Source: an uncultured Eggerthella sp. (lineage in GTDB: Bacteria; Actinomycetota; Coriobacteriia; Coriobacteriales; Eggerthellaceae). From it: DNA of 64,000 bases. The translations under genes and the position numbers were made by a program. Location: positions 198,781-262,780 of the forward strand of contig CAJKUH010000001.1 of NCBI GenBank assembly GCA_905203045.1, written 5' to 3'. The notes beneath the pieces are model-generated. The model did no database searches, was not told where the DNA came from, and saw nothing but the letters and a program-made list of their open reading frames with translations. Of the stretch, positions 8,405-17,986 are shown one piece after another; position 1 is the stretch's first letter; each line of letters begins with the position of its first letter.

Positions 8405-9316
8405 TTAAAAGCCCCACATGCGCACTTCGGTTTCAAGCGTTACGCCGAACTGCTCTTTTACGGCGGCTTGAACATCGCGGATAACCTGCAGAACATCGGA
8501 AGCGCTTGCGCTGCCCGTGTTCACCACGAAGCCGGCGTGCTTGGTGGAAACCTGGGCATCGCCCACCGAATGGCCCTGCATGCCGGCATCCTGAATCAGC
8601 TTGCCGGCGAAGTATCCTTCAGGGCGCTTGAACGTGCTGCCGGCGCTGGCCATTTCCAGCGGCTGCTTGGACGAACGGCGTTGGGCCAAATCGTCCATCT
8701 TCGCACGAATTTCCTCGGGGTTGCCAGGCGCAAGCTGCAGGGTGGCGCTCAAAACAATAAGCCCCTTATCGCTCATCATGCTGTGGCGGTAGCCCCAGTT
8801 GGCTTCGGCGGCGGGAACTTCGCGCACCTGCCCATCGGGGAACAGACAAGTAACCGATACTGCCACGTCTTTGAACTCGCCGTCGTAGGCGCCTGCGTTC
8901 ATAATGGCCGCTCCGCCGATTGAGCCGGGGATGCCGCTGGCAAACTCGTATCCGGCAAGGCCCGCATCGAGCGCAGCATGGGCAACGGCTTCGTTGGTGG
9001 CGCCCGCCTGTGCTTTGATGACGCTGCCCTCCACAGAAATACGCGCCATGCGCTGGCCAATTTCGATAACGACTCCCGGCAGGCCCGCATCGGAAATGAG
9101 CAAGTCGCTTCCGCAGCCGATTACCCACCAAGGTGCGCCGTTCTTCTTGGCGGCTTCGATGGCGGCAGCTACGTCAGATGCTTCGCTGGCGCGCACGAAA
9201 AACGTTGCGGGGCCGCCGCAACGGAACGTGGTGTGCTTGGAAAGGGGTTCGTCTCGCAGCAGATCGTCGCTGGCGAAGATGCTTGCGAGGGTGGTATCGA
9301 GTGCTTGCTTATCCAT
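8405..9316 (-). CDS. murB: UDP-N-acetylenolpyruvoylglucosamine reductase
   Basis: FAD-dependent enzyme reducing UDP-GlcNAc-enolpyruvate to UDP-MurNAc with NADPH, the second committed step of peptidoglycan precursor synthesis in the cytoplasm. The 303-residue length is normal. The FAD-binding half has HTTFRCGGPA, VIGCGSDLLISD (65-76) and ASGIPGSIGGA (126-136); the substrate half has GYRHSMMSD and AGSTFKRPEGYFAGKLI, in which the serine near 227 is the expected proton donor, and a C-terminal LETEVRMWG glutamate. This loop arrangement is type II-like, as in many Gram-positives. No strong ribosome site precedes the ATG. The gene stands alone, not in a mur/div cluster. Confidence 0.95.
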   Translation of the reverse strand: MDKQALDTTLASIFASDDLLRDEPLSKHTTFRCGGPATFFVRASEASDVAAAIEAAKKNGAPWWVIGCGSDLLISDAGLPGVVIEIGQRMARISVEGSVIKAQAGATNEAVAHAALDAGLAGYEFASGIPGSIGGAAIMNAGAYDGEFKDVAVSVTCLFPDGQVREVPAAEANWGYRHSMMSDKGLIVLSATLQLAPGNPEEIRAKMDDLAQRRSSKQPLEMASAGSTFKRPEGYFAGKLIQDAGMQGHSVGDAQVSTKHAGFVVNTGSASASDVLQVIRDVQAAVKEQFGVTLETEVRMWGF

Positions 9317-9534
9317 TGATCATCACGCCTATCGTGAGGGTTCGGAAAGGGGCTTTGCGCGGCGGCGTTCCAGTGCGGCAAACGCGTTGCGGTGCCCTTT
9401 GCTTACTTATATATAGTGAGAACAAATTCGCCTAAGTGTAGCGCAAATGCGTGGATCATATAAGAAGCAACGGAAGGCGCGGCTTCTGGCTCTTGGCAGC
9501 GAACGAAGCGAAAGCACGCTGCGCCCGCTTGCGC

Positions 9535-10248
9535 CTACTCTGCCTGCTTCGGCAGCAGCTGCTCCGCCACGGCGGCAACCTTGCGATAGTCGCCATCGGG
9601 GTTCAAGCTTTTGATACTGTTGTTCGTAACGGCAATCATAAGCTCCACGCTTTCCTTGCGTCCGCCCAGTATCCATCCCTGCAAAACGCTTACCGCTCCG
9701 CCGGCGATGAAGTCGAACTGGTAGTTGCACACCGTTTGGCATGCCTGTTCCACGTCCGGCCCAACAAGTCCGCGCGCTTTCAATTGACCGGAAATGGTGT
9801 TGAACACATCGGCGTTGCGCATGCAGGCTTCGCGTATCACGGCAAGAATGGCGGTGAAGAACGAATTGTCGCCGTCTTTCGAGAACACGATGTTGGAAAT
9901 CTCTTCGTTTTCGTCAAGGTAATGGTAGATGTCGCCAATGAGCCCGCGATATTGCCCATGCGCCAGCTCTTCGCCGCGGGTGTCAACCATGGCACGGCAT
10001 GTTTGGCATAAGTAATCCTGCAGGTGCTCGTACATGTCGAAAATGTCCTGGTAGTGCGTGTAGAACGTGGCGCGGTTCACATCGGCAAGCGTGGTGAGCT
10101 CGGTGACGGTTATGGCGGTAAGAGGCTTTTCCTGCAACAGCGCAATAAGCGCCCTCATCAGCGCTTCGCGCGCGCGTCGCGTGCGCCGGTCAAGCCCGGT
10201 GCCGTCGAAAAGCTGTTCCGGGAGTGCACGCGAAGAGGTTTCTTTCAT
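9535..10248 (-). CDS. TetR/AcrR-family transcriptional regulator
   Basis: A 237-residue one-component repressor. The N-terminal helix-turn-helix spans roughly residues 22-75 (REALMRALIALLQEKPLTAITVTELTTLADVNRATFYTHY), and the rest is an all-helical ligand and dimerisation domain. It is transcribed divergently from the MMPL exporter gene 163 bp away, the usual layout for a TetR repressor that controls an efflux pump and itself. A candidate operator, TGTCG-6-CGACA, lies in the shared region at 10283-10298. The ligand is unknown. Function as repressor of the neighbouring export genes is inference from position. Confidence 0.88.
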   Translation of the reverse strand: MKETSSRALPEQLFDGTGLDRRTRRAREALMRALIALLQEKPLTAITVTELTTLADVNRATFYTHYQDIFDMYEHLQDYLCQTCRAMVDTRGEELAHGQYRGLIGDIYHYLDENEEISNIVFSKDGDNSFFTAILAVIREACMRNADVFNTISGQLKARGLVGPDVEQACQTVCNYQFDFIAGGAVSVLQGWILGGRKESVELMIAVTNNSIKSLNPDGDYRKVAAVAEQLLPKQAE

Positions 10249-10282
10249 GAGGGTCGCTTTCTTTTACAGATAAGTGCTCAGG

Positions 10283-10298
10283 TGTCGAATACCCGACA
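10283..10298. promoter_or_regulatory. Candidate TetR operator
   Basis: Inverted repeat TGTCG-AATACC-CGACA in the intergenic region between the divergent TetR and MMPL genes. Location and symmetry fit autoregulation; no binding evidence. Confidence 0.4.
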
Positions 10299-10410
10299 AC
10301 CGCCGCATTGATTGCTTATTGTCCTTGAGGAAAATTCTTCGATACTTGTATGTTAATCGACATGTGATGAAAAACAACGGCAGAAAGCAATCTACGAAGG
10401 GGGAAGCAGA

Positions 10411-12522
10411 ATGCTCAAGTTCTGTGAGGCGTTCCTGCGACGACGAAAAGCAGTTGTCGTGGTTTTCGCGCTGCTTGCCATAGCGTGCGCGCTCTGCATT
10501 CCGCAGGTGAAGGTGAACTACTCCATGACCGACTACCTGCCCGAGGATGCCGAGTCGGTAATTGCGCTGAACGATATGGAAAGCGCTTTCGACAGCGCCA
10601 CGCCCAACGCGCGCGCCTACGTGGAAGGCATCGACCTGGCAACCGCCGATGCGCTTTCAAGTTCCCTGGGTGAAATCGACGGCGTGAGCGATGTGATGTG
10701 GCTGGGCACCAGCGTAGACACGCGGACCCCTACTGCCCTGCAAAGCTCCGATGTGGTCTCAAAGTGGAAGACCGATGACGGCTATCTGTTCCAGATGGCG
10801 GTTGATTCGGGTAAGGGCAAAAGCGCGGTAAGCCAGATCCGTAGCACCTGCGAGCAGGCAGGTGCTGCCCAGGTTTCGCTTTCGGGCGATGCGGTGAACA
10901 CGGCAAGCGCTCAGCAGTCCACTGCAACCGAGGTTTCGCTGATCTTGCTGGTGGGCGTTCTGATTATCACGATTATCCTGCTGCTTACCTCGCATTCTTG
11001 GTTCGAGCCGGTGATATTCCTCACCGTTATCGGCATTGCCATCGTGCTGAACATGGGCACGAATATCGTGCGCGGGGAAATATCGTTCGTCAGCCAAATT
11101 TGCGGCGCCATTTTGCAGTTGGCGGTTTCGATGGACTACGCCATCGTGCTTTTGCACACGTTCCGCCGCTGTCAACGCGAATACTCCGACCCTGAAGTTG
11201 CCATGGCGCATGCCATGAAGCGCGGCTTTTCAGTGGTACTCTCCAGCGCAGCGGTAACGTTTTTCGGCTTCCTTTCGCTGACGGTGATGCGCTTCGGTAT
11301 CGGCGTTGACATGGGAATTGCGTTGGCGAAGGGCATCGTGTTCTCGTTCTTCACGGTCATGTTCCTTATGCCGTGTTTGATCCTGATGAGCTTGCGCCCG
11401 CTTGACGCCACTCGCCACAAGTTCCTCATTCCGCCGTTCGATAAGTTCGCCCGCCTGTGCCAGCAGCTGATGGTTCCCATGGCGGTAATCGTGATCCTGG
11501 TTGCCGTGCCTGCGTACTTGGGCGAAGGGCGTACCGACTTCCAATACGGCTCTTCCGACTTCAACACGCCCGAAAGCCAGCTGGGTCAGGAATCGGCGCG
11601 CGTGAACGATGCGTTCGGCGAATCGCAGACCTGGGTTGTCATGGTGCCCGAAGGCCATTGGGCCGAAGAACAGGGCCTGCTTGACGCGCTGCAGGAAACC
11701 GACGGCATTACCGGCGTTACCTCGTGCATCACGGTGGCGGGGCGCGCACTTCCCACGGCGGTGGTTCCTGAAGATACCCTTTCGCAGGTGGTTTCGAACG
11801 GTTGGTCGCGCATGGTGGTAACCATCGATGCCGCAACGGGGTCGGACAAGGCGTTTTCCCTGGTGGAAACCGTTCGCAACACGGCACAGCAGTACTACGG
11901 CAGTGACTATCGGCTGGTTGGCAACGACGTTTCAACCTACGACTTGCGCGATATCTGCCACGAGGACTCGAATCGCGTCAAGTTGTTCAGCATGCTTGCC
12001 ATCGGCATCGTATTGGCGCTGATGTTCCGCAGCATTTCCTTGCCGTTCTTGATCCTTATTGCTATCGAGGTTTCCATTTGGGTGAACCTGGCCATCCCGT
12101 ATTTCTTGGGCGAGCACCTAAACTACATCGGCTATTTGGTGATCGACGCGGTGCAGCTGGGCGCCGCGGTGGACTATGCCATCATCTATGCGCGCGAGTA
12201 CTTCGAGCGGCGTGCGCTGTATCCGCCTTCGGAAGCGGCGCGCAGCGCGGTGAAGCATGCGGGCCTTACCATCCTCACCTCTTCTTCGATCCTGATGTTC
12301 GCCGGCGTGGCGGTGTGGGTTATCGCTTCGAATGGTGTGATCAGCCAGCTGGGCGTGCTTATCGGTCGCGGTGCCTTCCTTGCCATGCTGATGATGTTCG
12401 TGTTCCTGCCGTGGTTGTTCCGCACGTTCGACGGGCTTATCTGCCGCACCACCTTCGGGCTCAAGGTGCTGAAGAACGGCGGGAAAAGCGGTGGGCCCGA
12501 CGCGGCACATGCTTCGGCATAA
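10411..12522 (+). CDS. MMPL-family RND-type exporter
   Basis: A 703-residue integral membrane transporter with the duplicated RND layout: one helix near residues 14-32, a large extracytoplasmic loop, a five-helix bundle (about 170-330), a second helix and loop (about 350-520) and a second helix bundle (about 525-690). The VSMDYAIVLLHTF segment in the first half and LGAAVDYAIIYAREYF in the second are the paired helix-4 motifs with the acidic residue expected for proton coupling. MMPL proteins export lipids, glycolipids or siderophores in actinobacteria. AAGGGGG precedes the ATG. The next gene, 49 bp on, encodes a secreted protein likely to work with it, and the TetR gene opposite probably represses both. 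Confidence 0.9.
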   Translation: MLKFCEAFLRRRKAVVVVFALLAIACALCIPQVKVNYSMTDYLPEDAESVIALNDMESAFDSATPNARAYVEGIDLATADALSSSLGEIDGVSDVMWLGTSVDTRTPTALQSSDVVSKWKTDDGYLFQMAVDSGKGKSAVSQIRSTCEQAGAAQVSLSGDAVNTASAQQSTATEVSLILLVGVLIITIILLLTSHSWFEPVIFLTVIGIAIVLNMGTNIVRGEISFVSQICGAILQLAVSMDYAIVLLHTFRRCQREYSDPEVAMAHAMKRGFSVVLSSAAVTFFGFLSLTVMRFGIGVDMGIALAKGIVFSFFTVMFLMPCLILMSLRPLDATRHKFLIPPFDKFARLCQQLMVPMAVIVILVAVPAYLGEGRTDFQYGSSDFNTPESQLGQESARVNDAFGESQTWVVMVPEGHWAEEQGLLDALQETDGITGVTSCITVAGRALPTAVVPEDTLSQVVSNGWSRMVVTIDAATGSDKAFSLVETVRNTAQQYYGSDYRLVGNDVSTYDLRDICHEDSNRVKLFSMLAIGIVLALMFRSISLPFLILIAIEVSIWVNLAIPYFLGEHLNYIGYLVIDAVQLGAAVDYAIIYAREYFERRALYPPSEAARSAVKHAGLTILTSSSILMFAGVAVWVIASNGVISQLGVLIGRGAFLAMLMMFVFLPWLFRTFDGLICRTTFGLKVLKNGGKSGGPDAAHASA

Positions 12523-12571
12523 CTGCGTAAGCGAATGTTTTGAACCTTTTCTTCCTATAAGGAGTTTCCCC

Positions 12572-14329
12572 ATGAATGAGAAAACAAGCAAATTCGGAAA
12601 GACGGCAGCGTCGGTTGCCCTGGCGGCGAGCTTGGGGGCGTATGCGGTGGCACCTGCTTGCGCCTATGCGGCAGATGGCCAGGCGAAAGACGAAATCGTG
12701 TACGCGAAAGCCTCGCCTTCTGGCAGCACCGAAGGCGTGTACGTGGTAAACGTCTTCGATTCCGAAAACGCCGAGCACGTAGAAGACCCCGCCAACTACC
12801 AGCAGGTGGAAAACCTCACCACGTCCGATGCGCTTGAGCAAACGGGCGGCGCGGTTTCGGTGAACACGACGGCGGGCGTGCCGTTCTACTACCAGGGCAC
12901 CATGGACGCTTCCACGCAGCTGCCCTGGAACGTGAGCGTGAAGTACTACCTTAACGGCAAGGAGACATCTGCCTCCGAGCTTTCCGGGGCGAACGGCCTG
13001 TTGAAGGTGGTGCTGGACGTGCAACCTGCGCAGGGCGCAGACGCATCCGATTTCGCCGACAGCTATGTGCTGCAGGCGCAGGGAACGTTTTCGCAGGAAA
13101 CGTTTGCCATTGCCGATGCGGGCGATGCCACCGTGGCGCATTCCGGCAGCAACGAGGTGGCAACATGCCTTGTTCTTCCCGGTGAGGGCGCCACGTTCGA
13201 GATAACCGGTGTTGCCCGCAACTTCTCGTACGATGGCTGGCAGATTGCGGGCATGCCGCTTTCCATGGCGGTTGACTTGGCAAGCGAAGACACCTCCGAG
13301 CTTTCCAGTGCCACCAGTGAATTGGAGCAGGCTACATCGAAGCTTTCGGGCGGGGCGTCGGACCTGTTCGACGGCGCATCGCAGGTTGCCAGCGGGGCAT
13401 CGAGCTTGGCTGACGGTGCCAGCCAGCTTTCCCAAGGGGTCGATGCGGCGGTTGCCGGGCTCGACAAGCTTTCGTCTTCGGGCAAAGTGGTAGCGCAGGG
13501 CTGGAGCAAAGTGAGTGCCGGCATCGAGGGCACAGTGCAGGGCATTGCCAGCGTGAAGGCGGGCAGCGACTCCTTCCAACAGGGGCTGAAAGAGCAGGCG
13601 AGCCAGTACGCTTCGGCGGCAGGCAAGGCAACGGCGGCGCAGAACGCGTACGCATCAGCAGCGCAGGCCGCCAAAACGGCTCTGGCAACGTATCAGGCAA
13701 ACCCAACTGCAGAAAACCTGCAGAAGGTTTCCGATGCGGTTTCCGCCATGGACCAGGCGGCTCAGGCTATGGCGCAAACCGCTGGTGCCTCCGGTGCCTA
13801 TCAGGCGCTAAGCGGCGTGCAGCAGAACTATGCGAAGCTTGCCTCGGGTATCGACTCCCTGGCAAGCGAAAGCGCGGCGCTGCCAACGGGCGCTTCCGGC
13901 TTCGGTGACGGGCTTTCGGCCTATCTTGACGGCGCGGACAGCGCGGCAAGCAGCGCGGCGGAGCTGCAAAGCGGGGCGGCGCAGGTTGCCAGCGGGGCCA
14001 ACAGCGTATCGGATGCAACCGCCCAGGTGGCGTCGGGCGCAAGCGAGCTTTCCCATGGCTCGGCGGAACTGGCAAGCAGCACCAACGGCATGGACCAGAA
14101 GATCATCGACCAGCTGCAGGACGCCATCGACGAAAAGCTGGGCCAGGACTTCACGCCCCATTCCTTTGTGGTGCCTAGCAACACCAACGTCGATTCCGTC
14201 CAATTCGTGTACGTGATAAGCGGTGTGGACGAGCCGGACGATGAGGGCACGACACCCGCCACGGAAGAAGAGCAGACCGAGAAAACCATCATCGACCGCT
14301 TCTTTGCACTGTTTACCTCACAAGAGTAA
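12572..14329 (+). CDS. Secreted YhgE/Pip-like repeat protein, probable exporter partner
   Basis: A 585-residue exported protein. A signal peptide covers about the first 35 residues, ending AYAADGQ. A beta-rich N-terminal half follows, then long helical tracts with the repeated small-residue pattern seen in YhgE/Pip proteins (ASQVASGASSLADGASQLSQG-type heptads, twice: about 265-330 and 455-520), and an acidic tail. No C-terminal transmembrane segment is visible, unlike full YhgE. The ATG at 12572 has AAGGAG seven bases upstream; the frame is open upstream but overlaps the MMPL end. In Gram-positives such coiled proteins accompany MMPL transporters, so a periplasmic-side scaffold or adaptor for the upstream exporter is the best inference. 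Confidence 0.75.
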   Translation: MNEKTSKFGKTAASVALAASLGAYAVAPACAYAADGQAKDEIVYAKASPSGSTEGVYVVNVFDSENAEHVEDPANYQQVENLTTSDALEQTGGAVSVNTTAGVPFYYQGTMDASTQLPWNVSVKYYLNGKETSASELSGANGLLKVVLDVQPAQGADASDFADSYVLQAQGTFSQETFAIADAGDATVAHSGSNEVATCLVLPGEGATFEITGVARNFSYDGWQIAGMPLSMAVDLASEDTSELSSATSELEQATSKLSGGASDLFDGASQVASGASSLADGASQLSQGVDAAVAGLDKLSSSGKVVAQGWSKVSAGIEGTVQGIASVKAGSDSFQQGLKEQASQYASAAGKATAAQNAYASAAQAAKTALATYQANPTAENLQKVSDAVSAMDQAAQAMAQTAGASGAYQALSGVQQNYAKLASGIDSLASESAALPTGASGFGDGLSAYLDGADSAASSAAELQSGAAQVASGANSVSDATAQVASGASELSHGSAELASSTNGMDQKIIDQLQDAIDEKLGQDFTPHSFVVPSNTNVDSVQFVYVISGVDEPDDEGTTPATEEEQTEKTIIDRFFALFTSQE

Positions 14330-14389
14330 AGTGACCCTCGTATTCATAACTGCGCGTAAAGGGGTGCGCAGGGAATAAAGGGGACGCAC

Positions 14390-15103
14390 ATGGAGAGGTA
14401 CCTGTTTTGGGGCACGTTTTTCTTCGCCTATCTGATAAACGGCATCACGGGGTTTGCCGGTAACATCTTTGCCATGCCGGTGGGTATGGCAACCATCGGC
14501 CACCAGGAATCCATTGTGGTGCTGAACTGCACCGGCTTCATTGCCAGCGTGCTCATCGCCTTCACAGGCATCAAGCATGTGGTGTGGAAGGAATGGGCGA
14601 AGATGTGCCTGATCATGGCAATCTTCATGGCCATTGGCGCGTGGGTGAACACCATCGCGCCGCTGAGCATCCTTTCCAAGGTGTATGGCGTTGCGGTGCT
14701 GGTTATTGCCATTCGCGGCTTGTTCTTCAGCAAGGAAGACAAGCTTCTGCCTGATTGGTTGCTCTACGTCATCCTTGCCATTGCGGGCCTTATTCAGGGC
14801 ATGTTCGTTTCCGGCGGCTCTTTCTTGGCCATCTATGCGCTGCAGAAGATCAAGGGCAAGGAAGCGTTCCGTGCAACCACCACTATGACCTGGGTATTCT
14901 TGAACGGGGCGTATGCGTTCTACGGCATTCAGGGCGGCAGCCTTGGGGGTGACGGGCTGCTTACGCTTGCGGTGTGCATCCCGCTGCTGATTCTGGCGAC
15001 CTGGTTGGGCGGCCTTATCCAAAAGCGCATCAGCCAAGAGCAGTTCGTGAAGTTCACCTACGTTCTGCTCACCGTGATCGGCTGCGTGCTTTTGTTCAAG
15101 TAG
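14390..15103 (+). CDS. TauE/SafE-family (TSUP) membrane transporter
   Basis: A 237-residue protein with about eight hydrophobic segments. The two half-repeats typical of TSUP are visible: GITGFAGNIFAMPVG near the N-terminus and GLIQGMFVSGGSFLAIYAL in the middle, each a glycine-rich re-entrant motif. Family members export sulfite, sulfoacetate or other sulfur-containing anions; the substrate here is unknown. It follows the YhgE-like gene by 60 bp in the same direction and may be co-transcribed with the exporter genes, but a functional link is not evident. A weak terminator hairpin follows at 15169-15195. Confidence 0.85.
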   Translation: MERYLFWGTFFFAYLINGITGFAGNIFAMPVGMATIGHQESIVVLNCTGFIASVLIAFTGIKHVVWKEWAKMCLIMAIFMAIGAWVNTIAPLSILSKVYGVAVLVIAIRGLFFSKEDKLLPDWLLYVILAIAGLIQGMFVSGGSFLAIYALQKIKGKEAFRATTTMTWVFLNGAYAFYGIQGGSLGGDGLLTLAVCIPLLILATWLGGLIQKRISQEQFVKFTYVLLTVIGCVLLFK

Positions 15104-15417
15104 GTGTTGCTGAAGCTCCCGCGGGGCCGCAAGGCTCAGCTCGGCTCAAGCCACCCGCTCCGCTGTTCGAAAGGGTCCGCTATGCGGGCCCTTTCTCATG
15201 CGCTCGCTGCTTCATGCTTTTGAAGAAGATTCGCTTTCGCGAATCAGCTGGGGGAAGGCGTTCAGAGTGGCATTCGCAGCCTCGGGCCCCGGCCCCTTGC
15301 GCGGACACGCAGCGGAACCGGAAAATGCGCGCAGCCGATCACGGTGAGCATCCGGGTTGCTTCACGAACTGCTCTTGGCTGATGCGCTTGTGTCGTAATT
15401 CCTTGTGCTGAGAAGAA
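15104..15417. other. Intergenic region between convergent genes
   Basis: No gene is supported. It contains a hairpin at 15169-15195 (GAAAGGGTCCGC and complement) that may end the TauE transcript, and a small perfect hairpin GATTCGC-TTTC-GCGAATC at 15228-15245. Confidence 0.5.
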
Positions 15418-15441
15418 GAAAGCCCGCATAGGCGGGCTTTC
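15418..15441 (-). terminator. Terminator of the glycosyltransferase gene
   Basis: Stem GAAAGCCCGC/GCGGGCTTTC with a 4-base loop; on the minus strand it is followed by TTCTTCTTC. It lies two bases past the stop of the glycosyltransferase gene. Confidence 0.8.
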
Positions 15442-15442
15442 T

Positions 15443-16507
15443 TTAGCGGTTGGCTTTGAGGCGGGCGAAGAGGTTGGTGCTGTTTTGGCGTACCCAGCTT
15501 ATGAATTCGCTTTCGGTCATGGTCAGCGTTACGCTGCCCAGGCGCAGGGGTGCCAGCACTACGCTCATCATCTTGGTGCGGGGGTGCGCTTTCTTCAGCG
15601 CCTCGCGGGCGTGCGGGGTGGAAATCATCTGTTTGATGGCGGCGCGCTTTTCCTCTTTTGAAAGCGTACAGTTGCAGTTGGTTACGTTTTCGATGCAGCC
15701 AACCAAGCGCTCGGCGTAACGGCGTGCCAGGAACTCTTCGATTTCAGGGGAGTCCAGGTTCCAGTACGCGTACAGCTCGTTCATCCAACGATGCTCTTCT
15801 TCGCGCTTGTCGTACATGTCGGGGCGGTACTTGGTGTTCTCGCTTTCGGCGCGGGCGCGCAGGAAGTGGTAGTAGTGGCCGTCAAGGCAGCCCACGCGTT
15901 CCACATCGCGCATAACGTCAAGGTTGAAGGGCAAATCGTCCCAGAACGTGCCGGGGAAGCGGATGTTCTTTTCGTTCAGGTAGGAACGGCGGTACAGCTT
16001 GTTCCAAGGCGCGTACAGAAGTTGGGCGTCAAACAGCTGGCAGGCGTTTTTGCGGAACTCATCCTGCGATTCGAAGATGCGGTTGGGCGCGTTACGCAGT
16101 TCGCGGTAGTACTTGCCCTCGTCGTCGTAGTAAGTGTCGATGGTGAAGCCGGTGATAAGCAGGTCAAGGTCGTTTTCCGATGCCACGCGGTACATGTCCT
16201 TCAACATGGTGCGGTCGCACCAGTCGTCGCCGTCCATGAAGTACAGATAGTCGCCGCGGGCAATTTCCATGGCGGCATTGCGGGCAGCGGCAGCGCCCTG
16301 GTTTTCCTGGTGGATTACGCGGATGCGCACATCGTCATCGGCAAGCTTGTCGCACAAGTCTCCGCTGCCATCGGTGCTTCCGTCGTCTACCAAAAGAATC
16401 TCGTAGCTGGTGCACGTTTGGTTCTGCAGCGAACCAACGGCGCGGCGCAGCCAGGACTCTACGTTGTAAACGGGAATGATGACGCTTATCGCGGGGCTGT
16501 GTGACAC
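15443..16507 (-). CDS. Family 2 glycosyltransferase
   Basis: A 354-residue GT-A fold enzyme transferring a sugar from a nucleotide donor. It begins ISVIIPVYNVESWL, then DDGSTDGSGDLCD, NQGAAAARNAAM and the metal-binding DGDDW near residue 98, all standard for GT2. The C-terminal third is helical and has no membrane segments. I chose the GTG at 16507 because GAAGG lies five bases upstream and the Rossmann strand follows directly; an ATG at 16546 adds 13 residues but lacks a ribosome site. It is divergent from the TagO-like gene, so both may serve the same cell-wall or exopolysaccharide pathway. Acceptor and sugar are unknown. Confidence 0.88.
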   Translation of the reverse strand: MSHSPAISVIIPVYNVESWLRRAVGSLQNQTCTSYEILLVDDGSTDGSGDLCDKLADDDVRIRVIHQENQGAAAARNAAMEIARGDYLYFMDGDDWCDRTMLKDMYRVASENDLDLLITGFTIDTYYDDEGKYYRELRNAPNRIFESQDEFRKNACQLFDAQLLYAPWNKLYRRSYLNEKNIRFPGTFWDDLPFNLDVMRDVERVGCLDGHYYHFLRARAESENTKYRPDMYDKREEEHRWMNELYAYWNLDSPEIEEFLARRYAERLVGCIENVTNCNCTLSKEEKRAAIKQMISTPHAREALKKAHPRTKMMSVVLAPLRLGSVTLTMTESEFISWVRQNSTNLFARLKANR

Positions 16508-16834
16508 GAGCACCTTCTTTTGATCTACGGATTTCAACCCGCTCATTCTACACAATGCAGTTGCGCCGAATATGCTGGTGCTTGGGACGTACAAGGTACT
16601 TACACGTTTTGGCCGCCGCTCTCCACAAAGGCTGCAAAACTGTGTCGAAATGGAGTGCTTTTTGCAGTCGAAGAGCAGCCTCGTCCTGCGATACGGCGGC
16701 GGTGGGGTAATGGCGCTGCAGTGGTGATGGCACAGGTGTGGTACGGGAGTGGTACCCCTTCGGTATATAATTGGCTTTTGGCGTGTGCTGGCTCGGCCGC
16801 GTTATTTAACATTTTCGAGGAAAGAGGGGAGCGC
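16508..16834. other. Divergent promoter region
   Basis: No gene is supported. It separates the glycosyltransferase from the TagO-like gene. A good -10 hexamer TATAAT lies at 16766-16771 on the plus strand, 64 bp before the TagO-like start; no convincing -35 is visible. GTACGGGAGTGGTAC just upstream is an imperfect palindrome. Confidence 0.5.
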
Positions 16835-17962
16835 ATGGACTGGTTCGAATACGGCGTTCTCTTCGTTGTTGCCGCAGTGGTAACCATCGCCCTTACCCCC
16901 CTTGCCCGCAAGCTTGCCATCAAGCTTGATGCTATCGACTATCCCAGCGCACGACGCGTGAACATGCTGCCCATCCCCCGCATGGGCGGTGTTGCCATTT
17001 TCGGCGGCATCTTGGCGGCTTTGGCCGTTGCCGCTGTTGGCGTTGGTGCTTTCGGGTGGAAAAACCCCTTCATCGACTATGGCGGCATCGATGTGAATTA
17101 CTGGGGCGTGCTCGCTGGCGTGGTTCTGATGTTTTTGGTTGGCGCGGTAGACGATGTGGTCGATCTGAGCCCTAAAGCCAAAATGGCTGGCCAGATTGTT
17201 GCTGCCTGCATTGTTGCCGGCTCGGGCCTGCTGTTCTCCAGCATTCACAACCCTGTGGGCGAAGGCTTCATTGAGTTCGGCTGGGTGGCTTATCCGCTTA
17301 CCGTGTTCTACCTGGTTGCTTTCGCCAACGTTATCAACCTGATCGATGGCTTGGATGGCCTGGCTTCGGGCATTACGGGCATTTCCGCCATAACCATTTT
17401 GATGTTCGCCATCCATACCGGTCGCCTTGATGCGGCCCTGTTCAGCGTTATTTTGGTGGGCGCCTGCATCGGCTTCTTGAAGTCGAACTTCTTCCCGGCT
17501 TCCATCTTCATGGGAGATTCCGGCGCTTTGTTGCTGGGCTTTTCACTGGGCATCATCTCGCTGTTCGCGGTAGCGCGTTCCGCCTTGTTCGTTTCGTTGC
17601 TGGTCCCCATTCTGGCTGCGGGCGTTCCCATTCTTGATACGTTCTTTGCCATTGTGCGCCGCAAGCGCGAGCATCGTCCTATCGACGAAGCCGACAAGGG
17701 GCACATCCACCATCGCCTGATGCGTGCGGGCTTCAGTCAGCGCGCTACGGTGCTTATCATGTGGGCGTGGACGGCGCTTCTGGCTGCCTGCGGCGTCATT
17801 ATCACCTGGGCCGACAATTTGGTTCGTATCCCCATCTTTATTTTTGCGTGTGCGGTTACGGCGTATGCCATCGTGAAGCTGCGCCTGTTGGGCGATGCTC
17901 TGAGCCACCACTTCAACCCGCGGCGCAAACCCAATCGCCCCAACGACGACCAAAACGAGTGA
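16835..17962 (+). CDS. Polyprenyl-phosphate sugar-1-phosphate transferase (TagO/WecA type)
   Basis: A 375-residue polytopic membrane enzyme that moves GlcNAc-1-phosphate (or a related sugar phosphate) from UDP-sugar to undecaprenyl phosphate, starting teichoic acid, arabinogalactan-type or other wall glycopolymers. Diagnostic motifs are present: GAVDDVVDLSPKAK (about 103-116, Mg-binding aspartates), NVINLIDGLDGLASG (about 165-180), FMGDSGALLLG (about 227-237) and HIHHRLMR (about 289-296). The histidine-rich motif and lack of MurNAc-pentapeptide features favour TagO/WecA over MraY. The ATG at 16835 is preceded by AAAGAGGGGAG. It faces the ABC/FtsX genes convergently. Confidence 0.92.
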   Translation: MDWFEYGVLFVVAAVVTIALTPLARKLAIKLDAIDYPSARRVNMLPIPRMGGVAIFGGILAALAVAAVGVGAFGWKNPFIDYGGIDVNYWGVLAGVVLMFLVGAVDDVVDLSPKAKMAGQIVAACIVAGSGLLFSSIHNPVGEGFIEFGWVAYPLTVFYLVAFANVINLIDGLDGLASGITGISAITILMFAIHTGRLDAALFSVILVGACIGFLKSNFFPASIFMGDSGALLLGFSLGIISLFAVARSALFVSLLVPILAAGVPILDTFFAIVRRKREHRPIDEADKGHIHHRLMRAGFSQRATVLIMWAWTALLAACGVIITWADNLVRIPIFIFACAVTAYAIVKLRLLGDALSHHFNPRRKPNRPNDDQNE

Positions 17963-17986
17963 TTCTACGGCCAGCTGGGGCCAACT

